A stretch of 64,000 nt of DNA from Tetragenococcus halophilus subsp. flandriensis. GTDB lineage: Bacteria > Bacillota > Bacilli > Lactobacillales > Enterococcaceae. The position numbers and the translations under genes are program-made. Location: NCBI RefSeq assembly GCF_030161475.1, contig NZ_BSUG01000087.1, forward strand, positions 62,001 through 126,000, written 5' to 3'. The notes beneath the pieces were generated by a model. That model was not told the DNA's origin, searched no databases, and was given only the letters and a program-made list of their open reading frames with translations. Below, piece after piece: positions 1 through 8,776 of this stretch (positions within the stretch are counted from its first letter, which is position 1; every line of letters begins with the position of its first letter).

Positions 1-492
1 GATTATCGGGTAAATGTTATTTATAATATCCCCCTTTCTGAAATTGTTTTTGACTTTTTTGACAAGCTAAAATCTAATACTAAAGGTTACGCTTCTTTAG
101 ATTACGAAGAGTCAGGTTATCGCACAAGCAATCTGGTAAAAATGGATATTCTATTAAACGGTGATAAAGTGGATGCTTTAAGTTTTATCGTCCATCGTGA
201 ATTTTCTTATGAACGTGGCAAAGCCATCGTTGAAAAATTGAAAAGCTTGATTCCAAGGCAACAATATGAAGTTCCGGTACAAGCAACTGTTGGACAAAAA
301 GTTGTTGCTCGCTCTGATATTAAAGCCCTACGCAAAAACGTATTAGCTAAATGTTATGGTGGTGATGTTTCTCGTAAGCGAAAATTACTAGAAAAACAAA
401 AAGAAGGAAAAAAACGAATGAAACAAATCGGTTCCATCGACGTACCACAAGAAGCCTTTCTTGCTGTACTTGAAATGGACGATGATGATTAA
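1..492 (+). CDS. lepA: Elongation factor 4 (LepA), C-terminal part
   Basis: The window opens inside this gene; frame 1 is open from base 1 to the TAA at 490-492, giving about 163 residues. LepA is a ribosome-associated GTPase that back-translocates or remodels stalled ribosomes. The visible part covers the end of the EF-G-like domain V and the LepA-specific C-terminal domain, recognisable from [35 protein letters not shown] and the basic tail [19 protein letters not shown], which binds near the tRNA acceptor stem. The ATG at 142 is internal and not a start. A hairpin terminator follows within a few bases. The GTPase domain lies outside the window. Confidence 0.97.
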   Translation, partial: DYRVNVIYNIPLSEIVFDFFDKLKSNTKGYASLDYEESGYRTSNLVKMDILLNGDKVDALSFIVHREFSYERGKAIVEKLKSLIPRQQYEVPVQATVGQKVVARSDIKALRKNVLAKCYGGDVSRKRKLLEKQKEGKKRMKQIGSIDVPQEAFLAVLEMDDDD

Positions 493-534
493 AAAAACGT
501 GGGAAAGTTAATTTCAGCTTTTCCACGTTTTTTA
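491..534 (+). terminator. Rho-independent terminator of lepA
   Basis: Arms AAAAACGTGGGAAAG and CTTTTCCACGTTTTT form a stem of about 14 bp with one mismatch, followed by a T run. The hairpin starts directly at the lepA stop codon. Confidence 0.85.
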
Positions 535-595
535 TCATTTATTCTGCCAGTGCTCTATTTTTTTATTAAAAAGTAAATTTTAATAAATTGTTCGC

Positions 596-624
596 TTTAT
601 AAAAGGAACGTTTGTTCGTATAAT
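596..624 (+). promoter_or_regulatory. LexA (SOS) box inside the promoter of the yolD-like gene
   Basis: GAACGTTTGTTC followed by G lies at 606-618. This matches the Gram-positive LexA/DinR consensus CGAAC-N4-GTTCG except for the first C. It sits between a -35-like TTTATA (596-601) and a -10 TATAAT (619-624) spaced 17 bp, so bound LexA would occlude RNA polymerase. A near-identical copy occurs at 39295-39314. LexA binding is inferred from the consensus. Confidence 0.88.
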
Positions 625-657
625 GAAGTTGATAATATCTTTAAGAAGGTGAAAAAA

Positions 658-1014
658 TTGAGCACATTACATGATTATGTTGATCGTAAAAGATTAAAAT
701 GGATGGGATTTTATTTATCAGAACATACGGCGCAAATCGATCAAAGCGCTTTTGAAGAATATACTACAATAGAAGAAAAAAGTGATATGGCCGAGCAGGA
801 GATCGCAGAAATAATGGAAGAAGCTTTGTTGAAAGATAAAATAGTCGCCGTACAAAGCAATGAACTCTGGGATCATAACTATTTGCCTGATACTGTTGGA
901 AAGATAAAAGGTTATAATGAAGATGGTATCTTCATTGAAGAGAATTTTATTGCTTATGATACGATAAAACATATAGAATTGAAGTCATATCATAAATGGT
1001 CTAACATTGATTAA
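658..1014 (+). CDS. YolD-like protein, SOS-regulated
   Basis: About 118 residues with the YolD-like opening (HDYVDRKRLKWMGFYLSEH). YolD-family proteins are usually encoded directly upstream of an SOS-induced Y-family DNA polymerase (UvrX/UmuC type) and are thought to act with it in translesion synthesis. I choose the TTG at 658 because AAGAAGG at 643-649 lies about 8 bases before it; the GTG at 649 overlaps this Shine-Dalgarno sequence. A perfect-core LexA box and TATAAT precede the gene. No polymerase gene follows: an IS3-family element begins 57 bp downstream, so the partner is lost or lies elsewhere. Confidence 0.8.
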   Translation: MSTLHDYVDRKRLKWMGFYLSEHTAQIDQSAFEEYTTIEEKSDMAEQEIAEIMEEALLKDKIVAVQSNELWDHNYLPDTVGKIKGYNEDGIFIEENFIAYDTIKHIELKSYHKWSNID

Positions 1015-1040
1015 GTGTCTAATAAGCTCTAAATAAAACA

Positions 1041-1071
1041 TAAACTAACTTTTGGTGTTAGGTTAGTTTTA
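1041..1071 (+). terminator. AT-rich hairpin after the yolD-like gene
   Basis: AAACTAAC (1043-1050) and GTTAGTTT (1062-1069) form an 8-bp stem with a 3' T run. It ends one base before the left inverted repeat of the IS. It may be the native terminator of the SOS gene or part of the insertion junction. Confidence 0.45.
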
Positions 1072-1122
1072 TGGACACATATTTGTAGAGTACTATAATA
1101 TTCTATGAAAGGATGTCCGTTT

Positions 1123-1377
1123 ATGACACAACGATACAACCAAGAAACAAGAGAATTGGTCCTTCAATTAAATGAACAAGGACAAAGTGTTCCTTCTTTG
1201 GCACGTGAATATGGGATTTCAGAAGCAACGATATATAACTGGAAAAAAGCGTATACCCCGGATGAAGAAACCGGCAAAAGTCAGGCAGATATTCATCAAA
1301 TGGAGAAGGAAATGCATCGTATGAAACAGGAGATTGATATCCTAAAAAAAGCTATCACCATATTCACGAAAGAGTAA
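1123..1377 (+). CDS. IS3-family transposase OrfA (HTH protein)
   Basis: About 84 residues. The N-terminal half is a homeodomain-like helix-turn-helix (ETRELVLQLNEQGQSVPSLA, then EYGISEATIYNWKK), which binds the IS ends. The C-terminal half is a leucine-zipper-like helix (DIHQMEKEMHRMKQEIDILKK) used for multimerisation. The ATG at 1123 is preferred over 1105 because AAAGGATG sits just upstream of it. The stop lies downstream of an A7 slippery run, so OrfA is made by normal termination and OrfAB by frameshifting. Confidence 0.88.
   Translation: MTQRYNQETRELVLQLNEQGQSVPSLAREYGISEATIYNWKKAYTPDEETGKSQADIHQMEKEMHRMKQEIDILKKAITIFTKE
1344..1351 (+). other. Probable programmed -1 frameshift site (A7G)
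   Basis: The zero-frame codons are CTA AAA AAA GCT. A one-base backward slip on the A run continues as AGC TAT CAC CAT without a stop into the orfB frame, through 1389. This is the usual IS3-family A6G/A7 arrangement and would yield the fused OrfAB transposase. Confidence 0.8.
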
Positions 1378-1388
1378 GTGATGACACG

Positions 1389-2261
1389 TTGATTTATGAA
1401 ATTATTGATGAAGAGCGTCAAGAATACCCCGTACGTACATTAACGAACGTACTCGAGGTATCGAAGTCGACTTACTATGCCTCCAAGAACCGTTGTCCGA
1501 GCCGAAGGAACCAAAAGAATGAACAATTAAAAGAAGAAATTCTACAGATTTACGAGAAAAGCAAGCACCGTTATGGCGCGCCCAAAATCACGCATAAGTT
1601 AGTCCAATACGGTTGGAAAGTGAGCTTAAAACGCGTCCAACGATTGATGCGAGAACTTGGTATTCGTTCCATTATTCGAAAAAAATATCGTCCAGCAAGC
1701 AATCATGAAAAAGTGGAATCTCGTGAGAATCTCTTGAAACAAGATTTCTCTACGACTTCGATCAACCAAAAATGGAGTGCAGATATTACCTATATTCATA
1801 CGCAAAAAGAAGGCTGGACTTACTTGGCTTCTGTCATGGACTTATATTCTCGTAAAATTATTGGCTATTCTTATGGTAAACAGATGACCACTCCGATTGT
1901 AGTGGAAGCTTTTCAGCAAGCCATGCAAAATCAACAATTAAAAGATGGTAAGGGACTCATCTTACAAACAGATTTAGGCACGCAATATACGAGCTATGAA
2001 TTTGAAAATCTTCTCCTACAATGTCACATCAATCATTCTTACAGTCGCAAAGGAACGCCCTATGATAATTCAGGGATTGAATCTTTTCATGCGACCTTGA
2101 AAAAGGAAGAAGTTTATTTGAAGCACTATAGAAGTTTTGACGAAGCCCGTCTCGCTTTATTCCAATATATTAATGGTTGGTACAATCGCGAACGGATTCA
2201 TGGAAATATCAACTACCTGACGCCCCAGCAAGCGGAAGATCAAGCAAAGATGTTGGCATAG
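1389..2261 (+). CDS. IS3-family transposase OrfB (DDE integrase core)
   Basis: 290 residues from a nominal TTG; it is most likely expressed as the C-terminal part of a frameshifted OrfAB fusion. An HTH_21 region (EEILQIYEKSKHRYGAPKI) precedes the rve integrase core. The catalytic triad is visible as D in WSADITYI, D in LQTDLGTQYTS and E in NSGIESFHATLKKE, with the usual C-terminal YNRERIHGNINYLTP block. TDLGTQYT replaces the common SDRGSQYT. The frame is intact, so the element may be active. Confidence 0.92.
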   Translation: MIYEIIDEERQEYPVRTLTNVLEVSKSTYYASKNRCPSRRNQKNEQLKEEILQIYEKSKHRYGAPKITHKLVQYGWKVSLKRVQRLMRELGIRSIIRKKYRPASNHEKVESRENLLKQDFSTTSINQKWSADITYIHTQKEGWTYLASVMDLYSRKIIGYSYGKQMTTPIVVEAFQQAMQNQQLKDGKGLILQTDLGTQYTSYEFENLLLQCHINHSYSRKGTPYDNSGIESFHATLKKEEVYLKHYRSFDEARLALFQYINGWYNRERIHGNINYLTPQQAEDQAKMLA

Positions 2262-2272
2262 GTCTAGAGCTT

Positions 2273-2426
2273 CCTACACATTTTTTTGAGGAACTTATCC
2301 ACGAGGCCTCCTTGTCATCGTTTCCGCTTAATGTCAAATACGTTTTTCCATTTGATATTAAGCGGAAATGATGACATTCTCTAGAGTGGATTCGTTTCGA
2401 AAAAAGACTCTCAAAAAATGTGTCCA
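2273..2426 (+). repeat. Imperfect palindrome (MITE-like) forming the IS3 tail
   Basis: The core is a 27-bp inverted repeat, 2313-2339 against 2350-2376, with a 10-nt loop. Only two positions differ and both become G-U pairs in plus-strand RNA. Farther out, ATCCAC and AAC blocks recur on both arms. ACACATTTTTTTGAG at 2275-2289 mirrors the right terminal repeat at 2408-2426. The whole 154 bp therefore resembles a small element with IS-like ends, nested between orfB and the right end. Confidence 0.7.
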
Positions 2427-2549
2427 GAATATTGACGTAAATCCATTTTTATTTTTATTTTGACTAGCTTGTTTCCTTTTTTTGTACTATCGTTTATTAT
2501 ATTAAGAGACATCAGAAATAAAAAGAAATTATTGAGCGAGGTGCATGTA

Positions 2550-3680
2550 GTGCAAAAAATGAGAGTTGACTGGAATTATTGGCTTATACGGTTTTTATTT
2601 TTGATGGCATTAGTCGTTGGTTATAAATTGATTACAAATTACCAATTTATAATGAATAGCCTATCTAATTTATTAGGTATTCTATCGCCTTTTATCATTG
2701 GTTTTATTTTTGCTTATCTTTTAAATGGTGCTGTAAGGCGTTTAGAACTACTTTTTGAAAAAACCAAATTACCCTTTATAGAAAAACATAGCCGCGGTAT
2801 AAGTGTTGTGACTTTATATTTATTTATTTTTTATGTGTTCTTTCTAGCATTAAATTATGTCATTCCTTTGATGATTAATAATGTGATCGACTTACTTGGA
2901 TTATTACCGCAGTTTTATGATTATCTGATGGATCTTATCGCAAGATTAGAATCTGAAGGTGTCTTTGAATCTTTGAATTTAGAAGAGTTTTTTCAAAGTT
3001 TTACCTCAGACTTTTCACCAGAAAACTTATTACAACAATGGACACAAGCCCTGACTTCTTTAGGAGCCATCACAAGGAGTCTTTCTTCCTTTGTTTTTAA
3101 TGGATTTTTAGCTTTGATTATTTCCATTTATGCACTATTGTTTAAAGACTCTATCTTGTCATTTTTCGATAAGTTAGGAAGAAAAATACTATCTGAAAAA
3201 ATTCATTTAAGTAGTAAACAATGGCTAGCAGCAACCCATACGATTTTTTATAAGTTTATCAGTTCGCAATTTTTGGATGCTTGTATTATTGGGACTTTTG
3301 CAACGATTATACTTTACTTTTTAGACGTGCCTTTCGCATTAACCTTAGGAATTCTTCTTGGCGTATGTAATATGATCCCTTATTTTGGTTCTATCTTTGC
3401 TTCGATTGTAACGACAGTCATCACTTTTTTCAGTGCAGACCTTCAACTAGCTATCACAGCATTGATTTCATTACTTATTTTACAGCAACTGGATGGAAAT
3501 GTTATCGGTCCGCGTATTATGAGTGGTGCCTTAAATCTTAACCCGATCATCATCATCATATCAATTACAGTAGGTGGTGCCTACTTCGGGGTTTTAGGAA
3601 TGTTTCTAGCCGTTCCAATCGCGGCTATCTTAAAAATTATCACAATAAATTGGCTAGATGATACTGAAGAAACAAAATAA
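2550..3680 (+). CDS. AI-2E family transporter (UPF0118/YdbI-like membrane protein)
   Basis: 376 residues with about eight hydrophobic segments: two pairs near the N-terminus, a hydrophilic central region (about residues 130-190), then four or five segments. The C-terminal signature (LGVCNMIPYFGSIFASIVT, QQLDGNVIGPRIMSG) is typical of the AI-2E/PerM exporter family, whose members include an autoinducer-2 exporter and Na+/H+ antiporters; the substrate here is unknown. The GTG at 2550 is chosen because GAGGTG lies 7 bases upstream. The frame is open back to 2460, but that leader lacks a ribosome site and is next to the IS right end. Confidence 0.87.
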   Translation: MQKMRVDWNYWLIRFLFLMALVVGYKLITNYQFIMNSLSNLLGILSPFIIGFIFAYLLNGAVRRLELLFEKTKLPFIEKHSRGISVVTLYLFIFYVFFLALNYVIPLMINNVIDLLGLLPQFYDYLMDLIARLESEGVFESLNLEEFFQSFTSDFSPENLLQQWTQALTSLGAITRSLSSFVFNGFLALIISIYALLFKDSILSFFDKLGRKILSEKIHLSSKQWLAATHTIFYKFISSQFLDACIIGTFATIILYFLDVPFALTLGILLGVCNMIPYFGSIFASIVTTVITFFSADLQLAITALISLLILQQLDGNVIGPRIMSGALNLNPIIIIISITVGGAYFGVLGMFLAVPIAAILKIITINWLDDTEETK

Positions 3681-3690
3681 TATATTCCAT

Positions 3691-3737
3691 AAAAAAAGTA
3701 TTCGGAAGTTGGATATTCAACTTCCGAATACTTTTTT
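3691..3737. terminator. Bidirectional terminator between the AI-2E gene and clpB
   Basis: AAAAGTATTCGGAAGTTG pairs perfectly with CAACTTCCGAATACTTTT around a 6-nt loop. A runs on one side and T runs on the other serve both convergent genes. Confidence 0.95.
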
Positions 3738-6342
3738 ATTCCTCTTCCATTGGTTCATTTTGAAATACTAAGTGGTTATCAAGCAATTCGATAGTCACTT
3801 TTGTTTTTGGCATGACACGTCCTGAAACAATTTCTTTAGCCAATGGTGTTTCTACTTCACGTGTAATATAACGTCGCAAAGGTCTAGCGCCATATGCTGG
3901 CTCATAGGCATTTTGAGCGATCCAAGCTTTTGCTTCATCTGATATTTCAAGGAAAATCTCCTGTTGCATTAATCTTTGTGATAATTCCTCAATGATTTTT
4001 TCAACGATGCCTTTCATGTCCTCTATATTTAACGGAGTGAAAACGATGGTATCGTCAATTCGGTTGAGAAATTCTGGTTTAAACGCTGCTTGTAACATAT
4101 TCATCACTTGAGATCTTGTTTCTGCTGAAATCTCTCCTTGGTCCGAAACACCTTCCAATAATATTTGCGAACCGATATTACTTGTCATAATTAAAACAGT
4201 ATTTTTAAAATTAACAACTCGACCTTTTGAATCTGTCAGACGACCATCATCTAATACTTGTAGTAAAATATTAAAGACATCTGGATGAGCTTTTTCAATT
4301 TCATCAAGCAAAATAATTGTGTAAGGATTGCGACGTACGGCTTCAGTCAATTGTCCGCCCTCTTCATAACCTACATAACCAGGAGGTGCACCGACTAAAC
4401 GAGAAACCGTATGTTTTTCCATATATTCACTCATATCAATCCGTACCATATGATCTTCAGAATCAAAAAGATTTTCTGCTAAAGCTTTAGCAAGTTCAGT
4501 TTTCCCTACACCTGTGGGTCCCAGGAATAAGAAAGAACCTAATGGTCGATCCGGATTTTGTAATCCAGCACGCGAACGAATCACTGCATCGCTTACTGCA
4601 TTAACAGCTTCATCTTGACCAATCACTCGCTTGTGCAAGGTTTCGTTCAAGTTAAGTAATTTTTCTCGTTCGCCTTCAACTAATTTCGTTACAGGTATGC
4701 CTGTCAAACGTCCTACAACCACTGCGATTTCATTAGCAGTCACCGACTCTTGTACCATTTTTAGAACAGTTTGATCATCTTTATCTTCTAATTCTTTAAG
4801 TTCCTTTTCTAACTGTGGTACAGTGCCATGTCTTAAAACAGCAGCTCTTTCCAAATCGTAGTTATTTTCGGCGTCTTCTAATTCATGTTTCGCTTTATCA
4901 ATTTCTGCCCGTTTATTTGAAACAGCATTTACTTCTTCTTTTTCTGTTTCCCATTGTAGCTTCATTGAGTTGACTTCTTCACGTAATTCAGCCAGTTCTT
5001 CTTGTAAAGATGCTAAACGTTTCATTGAAGCATCGTCTATTTCTTTTTTCAAAGCCGCTTCTTCAATCTCTAATTGCATTAAACGTCTTGTTACTTGGTC
5101 CAATTCAGTTGGCATTGAATTCATTTCCACCCGAATATTGGCACAAGCTTCATCGACTAAATCAATGGCTTTGTCTGGTAAATAACGATCTGTAATATAG
5201 CGATCAGATAAGGTAGCCGCAGCAACTAAAGCATTGTCATGGATATTTACGCCGTGATGGATTTCAAAACGTTCTTTTAAGCCACGTAAAATAGAAATCG
5301 TATCTTCTACCGATGGCTCTTGAACACTGACTCTTTGAAAGCGTCGTTCTAGCGCTTTATCCGTTTCAATATTTTCCCGATATTCATCTAAGGTCGTTGC
5401 ACCGATTGTATGCAATTCACCTCGAGCTAGCATGGGTTTTAATAAATTACCGGCATCCATACTACCTTCAGTCTTCCCAGCGCCTACGATATTATGAATT
5501 TCATCGATAAATAGAATAATACGACCGTCCGCTTTTTTAACTTCCTTCAAAACGGCTTTTAATCTTTCTTCAAATTCACCCCGATACTTAGCGCCCGCAA
5601 TCAAAGCACCCATATCTAAAGAAAATACAGTCTTATCTTTCAAGTTTTCAGGTACATCTTTTTTAACAATACGCTGTGCAAGACCTTCAACAATTGCCGT
5701 CTTACCTACCCCAGCTTCACCAATCAAAACAGGGTTGTTTTTAGTCTTGCGTGATAAGATTCGAATAACATCCCGAATCTCTTCATCACGGCCGATGATC
5801 GGATCCATCTCGCCATTTTTCACTTCTTGAACAAGATCTGTTCCATACTTTTCTAAGGCTTCATATTGTTCTTCTTGGTTTTGGGAAGTGACCCGATCCC
5901 CTTGTCGAATATTTTCAATGCTTTGTTTTATTTGTTTTTCATTAACACCTTGATTTTTTAAAAATTTTGTCAAACGATAATTTTTTAACTTCATCAATGC
6001 AAGTAAAACAATTTCGGTAGATAAAAACTCATCTTTAAAATCTTTCGCCAATTGATCTGCTTCATTTAATAAATGGTATAAATTTTGACTAATATTTTGA
6101 CCATATTGTACATTACCGCCTTCAACACTTGGTAAACTATCGATCGTTTGATCAATTTCATGTTCAAAAGCGTTAAGATCAACACCTAAGTCTTTATAAA
6201 AATTTCTAGCAAATTGTTTTGGTTGTAAAAATATTTTCCATAAATGAGCAATATCTATTTCTTGTTGTTTTCTTGTTACAGCAACCTGTTGTGCTTCAGC
6301 AATTGCACTTTGTAATGTGGTTGTCATTTTTTCAATATTCAT
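3736..6342 (-). CDS. clpB: ATP-dependent disaggregase ClpB
   Basis: 868 residues, full length for the family. ClpB is a hexameric AAA+ machine that, with DnaK/DnaJ/GrpE, pulls proteins out of aggregates. Domains in order: an N-terminal Clp repeat domain (1 to about 145), NBD1 with Walker A GEAGVGKT and Walker [10 protein letters not shown], the coiled-coil M domain (about 410-525, Glu/Lys-rich) that separates ClpB from ClpA and ClpX-type proteins, and NBD2 with GPTGVGKT and [12 protein letters not shown] plus a sensor-2 GARPLRR. The gene is transcribed alone from a CtsR-controlled promoter and ends at a bidirectional terminator. Confidence 0.98.
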   Translation of the reverse strand: MNIEKMTTTLQSAIAEAQQVAVTRKQQEIDIAHLWKIFLQPKQFARNFYKDLGVDLNAFEHEIDQTIDSLPSVEGGNVQYGQNISQNLYHLLNEADQLAKDFKDEFLSTEIVLLALMKLKNYRLTKFLKNQGVNEKQIKQSIENIRQGDRVTSQNQEEQYEALEKYGTDLVQEVKNGEMDPIIGRDEEIRDVIRILSRKTKNNPVLIGEAGVGKTAIVEGLAQRIVKKDVPENLKDKTVFSLDMGALIAGAKYRGEFEERLKAVLKEVKKADGRIILFIDEIHNIVGAGKTEGSMDAGNLLKPMLARGELHTIGATTLDEYRENIETDKALERRFQRVSVQEPSVEDTISILRGLKERFEIHHGVNIHDNALVAAATLSDRYITDRYLPDKAIDLVDEACANIRVEMNSMPTELDQVTRRLMQLEIEEAALKKEIDDASMKRLASLQEELAELREEVNSMKLQWETEKEEVNAVSNKRAEIDKAKHELEDAENNYDLERAAVLRHGTVPQLEKELKELEDKDDQTVLKMVQESVTANEIAVVVGRLTGIPVTKLVEGEREKLLNLNETLHKRVIGQDEAVNAVSDAVIRSRAGLQNPDRPLGSFLFLGPTGVGKTELAKALAENLFDSEDHMVRIDMSEYMEKHTVSRLVGAPPGYVGYEEGGQLTEAVRRNPYTIILLDEIEKAHPDVFNILLQVLDDGRLTDSKGRVVNFKNTVLIMTSNIGSQILLEGVSDQGEISAETRSQVMNMLQAAFKPEFLNRIDDTIVFTPLNIEDMKGIVEKIIEELSQRLMQQEIFLEISDEAKAWIAQNAYEPAYGARPLRRYITREVETPLAKEIVSGRVMPKTKVTIELLDNHLVFQNEPMEEE

Positions 6343-6389
6343 TTGTTTTCCCCCAATCAGTTAAGGTTGAGAATTTATCTCCATTAACT

Positions 6390-6419
6390 AGTATAGCTCA
6401 TTGGTCAAAATTGGTCAAA
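6390..6419 (-). promoter_or_regulatory. clpB promoter with CtsR operator
   Basis: On the minus strand, TTGACC (6413-6418) and TATACT (6390-6395) are spaced exactly 17 bp. On the plus strand the same place reads GGTCAAA-ATT-GGTCAAA (6403-6419), a perfect CtsR heptad direct repeat covering the -35. Repression by CtsR and heat-shock relief are inferred from this known operator. Confidence 0.95.
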
Positions 6420-6428
6420 GATTAACAA

Positions 6429-7454
6429 CTAAATTTGAGAAGAATTTTCAATTTCAGTAGTAATAGCTGTTCTTCGTTCTTTCAGAAAGACTAAAAATCC
6501 TAACAAAAACGGTAAGACATAACTAGCAAAACGATATAAAAGTAAGGAAGATACAGCATCTACTGTGCCACTTAGCGGACGAAACATCAATAAATAAACA
6601 AAATCAAATGATCCAATACCCGCTGGCGAGGGAATAACACCTGATACAACCAAAGTAAAACTAATAAGTGCAAATGTTAAAAAGAAATCAATATCGTTAA
6701 ATTCTTCTTGTAAACAAACAAATGGAATAACATACCAGGCGCCTACTTTTAATAAATTAAACAAATAAATTTTTAAAAGAGAAGTCCTATCATTTAATAC
6801 AGATTGCATCGCGTGGTGTAGTGCATTGATTTGTAAATTGAACTGATCGATATAGACACGTAATTTTTGATTACGAATAAATCGATTGCAAAATAGCAAT
6901 ACCAGCACTTGTAAGTTCAAGCTCAAAGATAATACAATCAATGTCACAATAAGCAAAACAGTTAAAACAATACCTGTTATGATCACCGCGATCATCTTTG
7001 GACGTTGGTTTAAAATCGCATTGAAATAAAAGGACAAATTTAGTACAGCATAAGTCACAATAGCGGCCTTATAACTGATCATATGTAGAGCTGAAGCCCC
7101 TACGCCTTGACTAATTTTAATGCCTTTTTTCTTATAAAAACCGATTTCAGCCAGTAAAGTGCCTACGCCAAAAGTAACAACTCGATAAAATGCAGTGTAA
7201 AAAGATGTCATCATACCATCAAATACTGAAAAATTAGGGGCAAAACTACCTACAGTCTCTTTGATACCATAGCCTTCAAAAAACTGATGTAACAATCCTA
7301 AGAAAATAACACCCAACAAAATCACAAGATTCGTTTCTTTTAATTCCACAAAAATTTCGCGCATTGAATTTTGGATAAAATAAAACATAATACCCAAAAT
7401 AAGCAGAAGTAAAATTAAATTTAACACGATTTTCCACTTTGGATTTTTTTTCAT
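6429..7454 (-). CDS. Flippase-like/LPG-synthase transmembrane-domain membrane protein
   Basis: About 341 residues with eight or nine hydrophobic segments. It resembles the transmembrane domain of lysyl-phosphatidylglycerol synthases (MprF N-terminal region, UPF0104) without the cytosolic aminoacyl-transferase part. Visible family features are FEGYGIKETVG, the long central loop, and VVSGVIPSPAGIGSFDFVY near the C-terminus. A lipid-flippase role is possible but not shown. The ATG at 7454 follows AAAGGAG; the longer frame to 7481 has no ribosome site. Confidence 0.8.
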   Translation of the reverse strand: MKKNPKWKIVLNLILLLLILGIMFYFIQNSMREIFVELKETNLVILLGVIFLGLLHQFFEGYGIKETVGSFAPNFSVFDGMMTSFYTAFYRVVTFGVGTLLAEIGFYKKKGIKISQGVGASALHMISYKAAIVTYAVLNLSFYFNAILNQRPKMIAVIITGIVLTVLLIVTLIVLSLSLNLQVLVLLFCNRFIRNQKLRVYIDQFNLQINALHHAMQSVLNDRTSLLKIYLFNLLKVGAWYVIPFVCLQEEFNDIDFFLTFALISFTLVVSGVIPSPAGIGSFDFVYLLMFRPLSGTVDAVSSLLLYRFASYVLPFLLGFLVFLKERRTAITTEIENSSQI

Positions 7455-7497
7455 CAACTTCTCCTTTAACCAGAAAACCAATGAGATGGATAGAAAA

Positions 7498-7532
7498 AGA
7501 AGAGGAAGATATTATTTTACTTCCTCTTTTAT
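7498..7532 (-). terminator. Terminator downstream of pepT
   Basis: AAGAGGAAG (7500-7508) pairs with CTTCCTCTT (7520-7528), with T/A runs on both sides. It separates pepT from the membrane-protein gene that follows. Confidence 0.75.
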
Positions 7533-7534
7533 AA

Positions 7535-8764
7535 TTATCCAGCATTTAATTCAGCGATTTTTACAATTAACGCTGTTGCTTTTTCCATGGTTTGTAAAGA
7601 TACATATTCAAAACGACCATGCATGTTTTCAGCACCCGCAAAAATATTAGGTGTTGGAAGACCCATATAGGAGATTTTAGAACCATCTGTTCCTCCACGT
7701 ACTGGTTCAATAATCGGATCGATAGCCAAATCAAGCATGGCATTTTTAGCTAGCTCAACAATACTCATATCTTTTTCGATGATTTCTCTCATATTGTAAT
7801 ACTGATCATACATATCAACAAATACACGTTTTTGGTCGAATGCTTCATTTAAATTCGTTTGAATAGCGCTAATTTTTTGTTTACGCGCTTCAAATTTTTG
7901 ATGATCATGATCACGAATAATATAAGACATCTTTGCCTCTTCTGGACTGCCACTTAAATTCATCAAGTGGAAAAATCCTTCTCTTCCTGAAGTTTTTTCC
8001 GGTACTTCATCTTGAGGAAGTTGGTTTTGAAAATCAATGGCTAATTGTAAGGCATTAATCATCATATTTTTTGCTGTTCCCGGATGAACGTTTTTTCCTT
8101 TAATAGTAATTTCTGCTTGTGCTGCATTAAAGGTTTCATATTCAAGTTCGCCAAGAGGCCCCCCGTCCATCGTATAAGCAAAATCGACATCAAAATCTTC
8201 TATATCAAATTTGTCTGCGCCTGTCCCGATTTCTTCATCAGGACCAAAAGCTACTTTAATTTCACCATGTGAAATATCAGGGTTAGCCTTTAAAATTTCC
8301 ATAGCCGTCATAATTTCGGCAATCCCTGCTTTATCGTCTGCACCTAAGAGTGTGGAGCCATCAGTAGTGATCAAGGTTTCTCCTTGGTATTTATTTAAAC
8401 TAGGAAAATCATTGGGATTTAAGCTGTATTCACCTTTTTCATCCAATTGAATTTCTGAAATGCCATCATAATTTTCAATCACTTGAGGAGCTACATTTTC
8501 TGCATTAAAATCAGCAGTGTCCATATGGGAAATAAAGCCGATGCTAGGCACCTTTTTTTCAATATTACTTGCAAGTGTGCCACTAACATAGCCATTATTA
8601 TTATCATAATGAACATTTTCTAATCCTAACTCAATCAGTTCTTGTTTTAAGCTATCTGCAAAATCAACCTGTGATTGAGTGGATGGAATAGTTTCACTTT
8701 CTGGATTCGAGCGAGTTTCAGTTTTAACATAACGTAAAAAACGTGCTAGTAAATTTTCGTACAT
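7535..8764 (-). CDS. pepT: Peptidase T (tripeptidase)
   Basis: 409 residues, the usual PepT length. This M20-family dizinc aminopeptidase removes the N-terminal residue of tripeptides in the cytoplasm. Metal and catalytic motifs are visible: [23 protein letters not shown], and the general-base pair in [12 protein letters not shown], then [13 protein letters not shown] and the C-terminal [23 protein letters not shown] Shine-Dalgarno AAAGGAG precedes the ATG. It lies 12 bp downstream of the nif3-like gene and may be its co-transcribed neighbour. Confidence 0.97.
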   Translation of the reverse strand: MYENLLARFLRYVKTETRSNPESETIPSTQSQVDFADSLKQELIELGLENVHYDNNNGYVSGTLASNIEKKVPSIGFISHMDTADFNAENVAPQVIENYDGISEIQLDEKGEYSLNPNDFPSLNKYQGETLITTDGSTLLGADDKAGIAEIMTAMEILKANPDISHGEIKVAFGPDEEIGTGADKFDIEDFDVDFAYTMDGGPLGELEYETFNAAQAEITIKGKNVHPGTAKNMMINALQLAIDFQNQLPQDEVPEKTSGREGFFHLMNLSGSPEEAKMSYIIRDHDHQKFEARKQKISAIQTNLNEAFDQKRVFVDMYDQYYNMREIIEKDMSIVELAKNAMLDLAIDPIIEPVRGGTDGSKISYMGLPTPNIFAGAENMHGRFEYVSLQTMEKATALIVKIAELNAG

Positions 8765-8776
8765 ATGCTATCTCCT

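Larger units (their letters stand above)
1072..2426 (+). mobile_element. IS3-family insertion sequence
   Basis: A 1355-bp element bounded by imperfect terminal inverted repeats: TGGACACATATTTGTAGAG at 1072-1090, and at 2408-2426 the complement of TGGACACATTTTTTGAGAG, 16 of 19 matching. It carries the standard two overlapping reading frames (orfA HTH, orfB DDE integrase) with orfB in the -1 frame. No 3-4 bp target duplication is evident (TTTA before, GAAT after), which suggests that a flank has been rearranged or that an end has been exchanged. Unusually, about 165 bp separate orfB from the right end, mostly filled by a palindrome. Confidence 0.9.

Noticed and set aside
2460-2549. Upstream extension of the AI-2E transporter frame to 2460
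   Set aside because: No ribosome site there; the GTG at 2550 has GAGGTG at the right distance, and the extension abuts the IS end.
3736-6342. Plus-strand frames inside clpB and similar antisense frames elsewhere
   Set aside because: They lie opposite well-supported genes, lack ribosome sites and have no family-like sequence.
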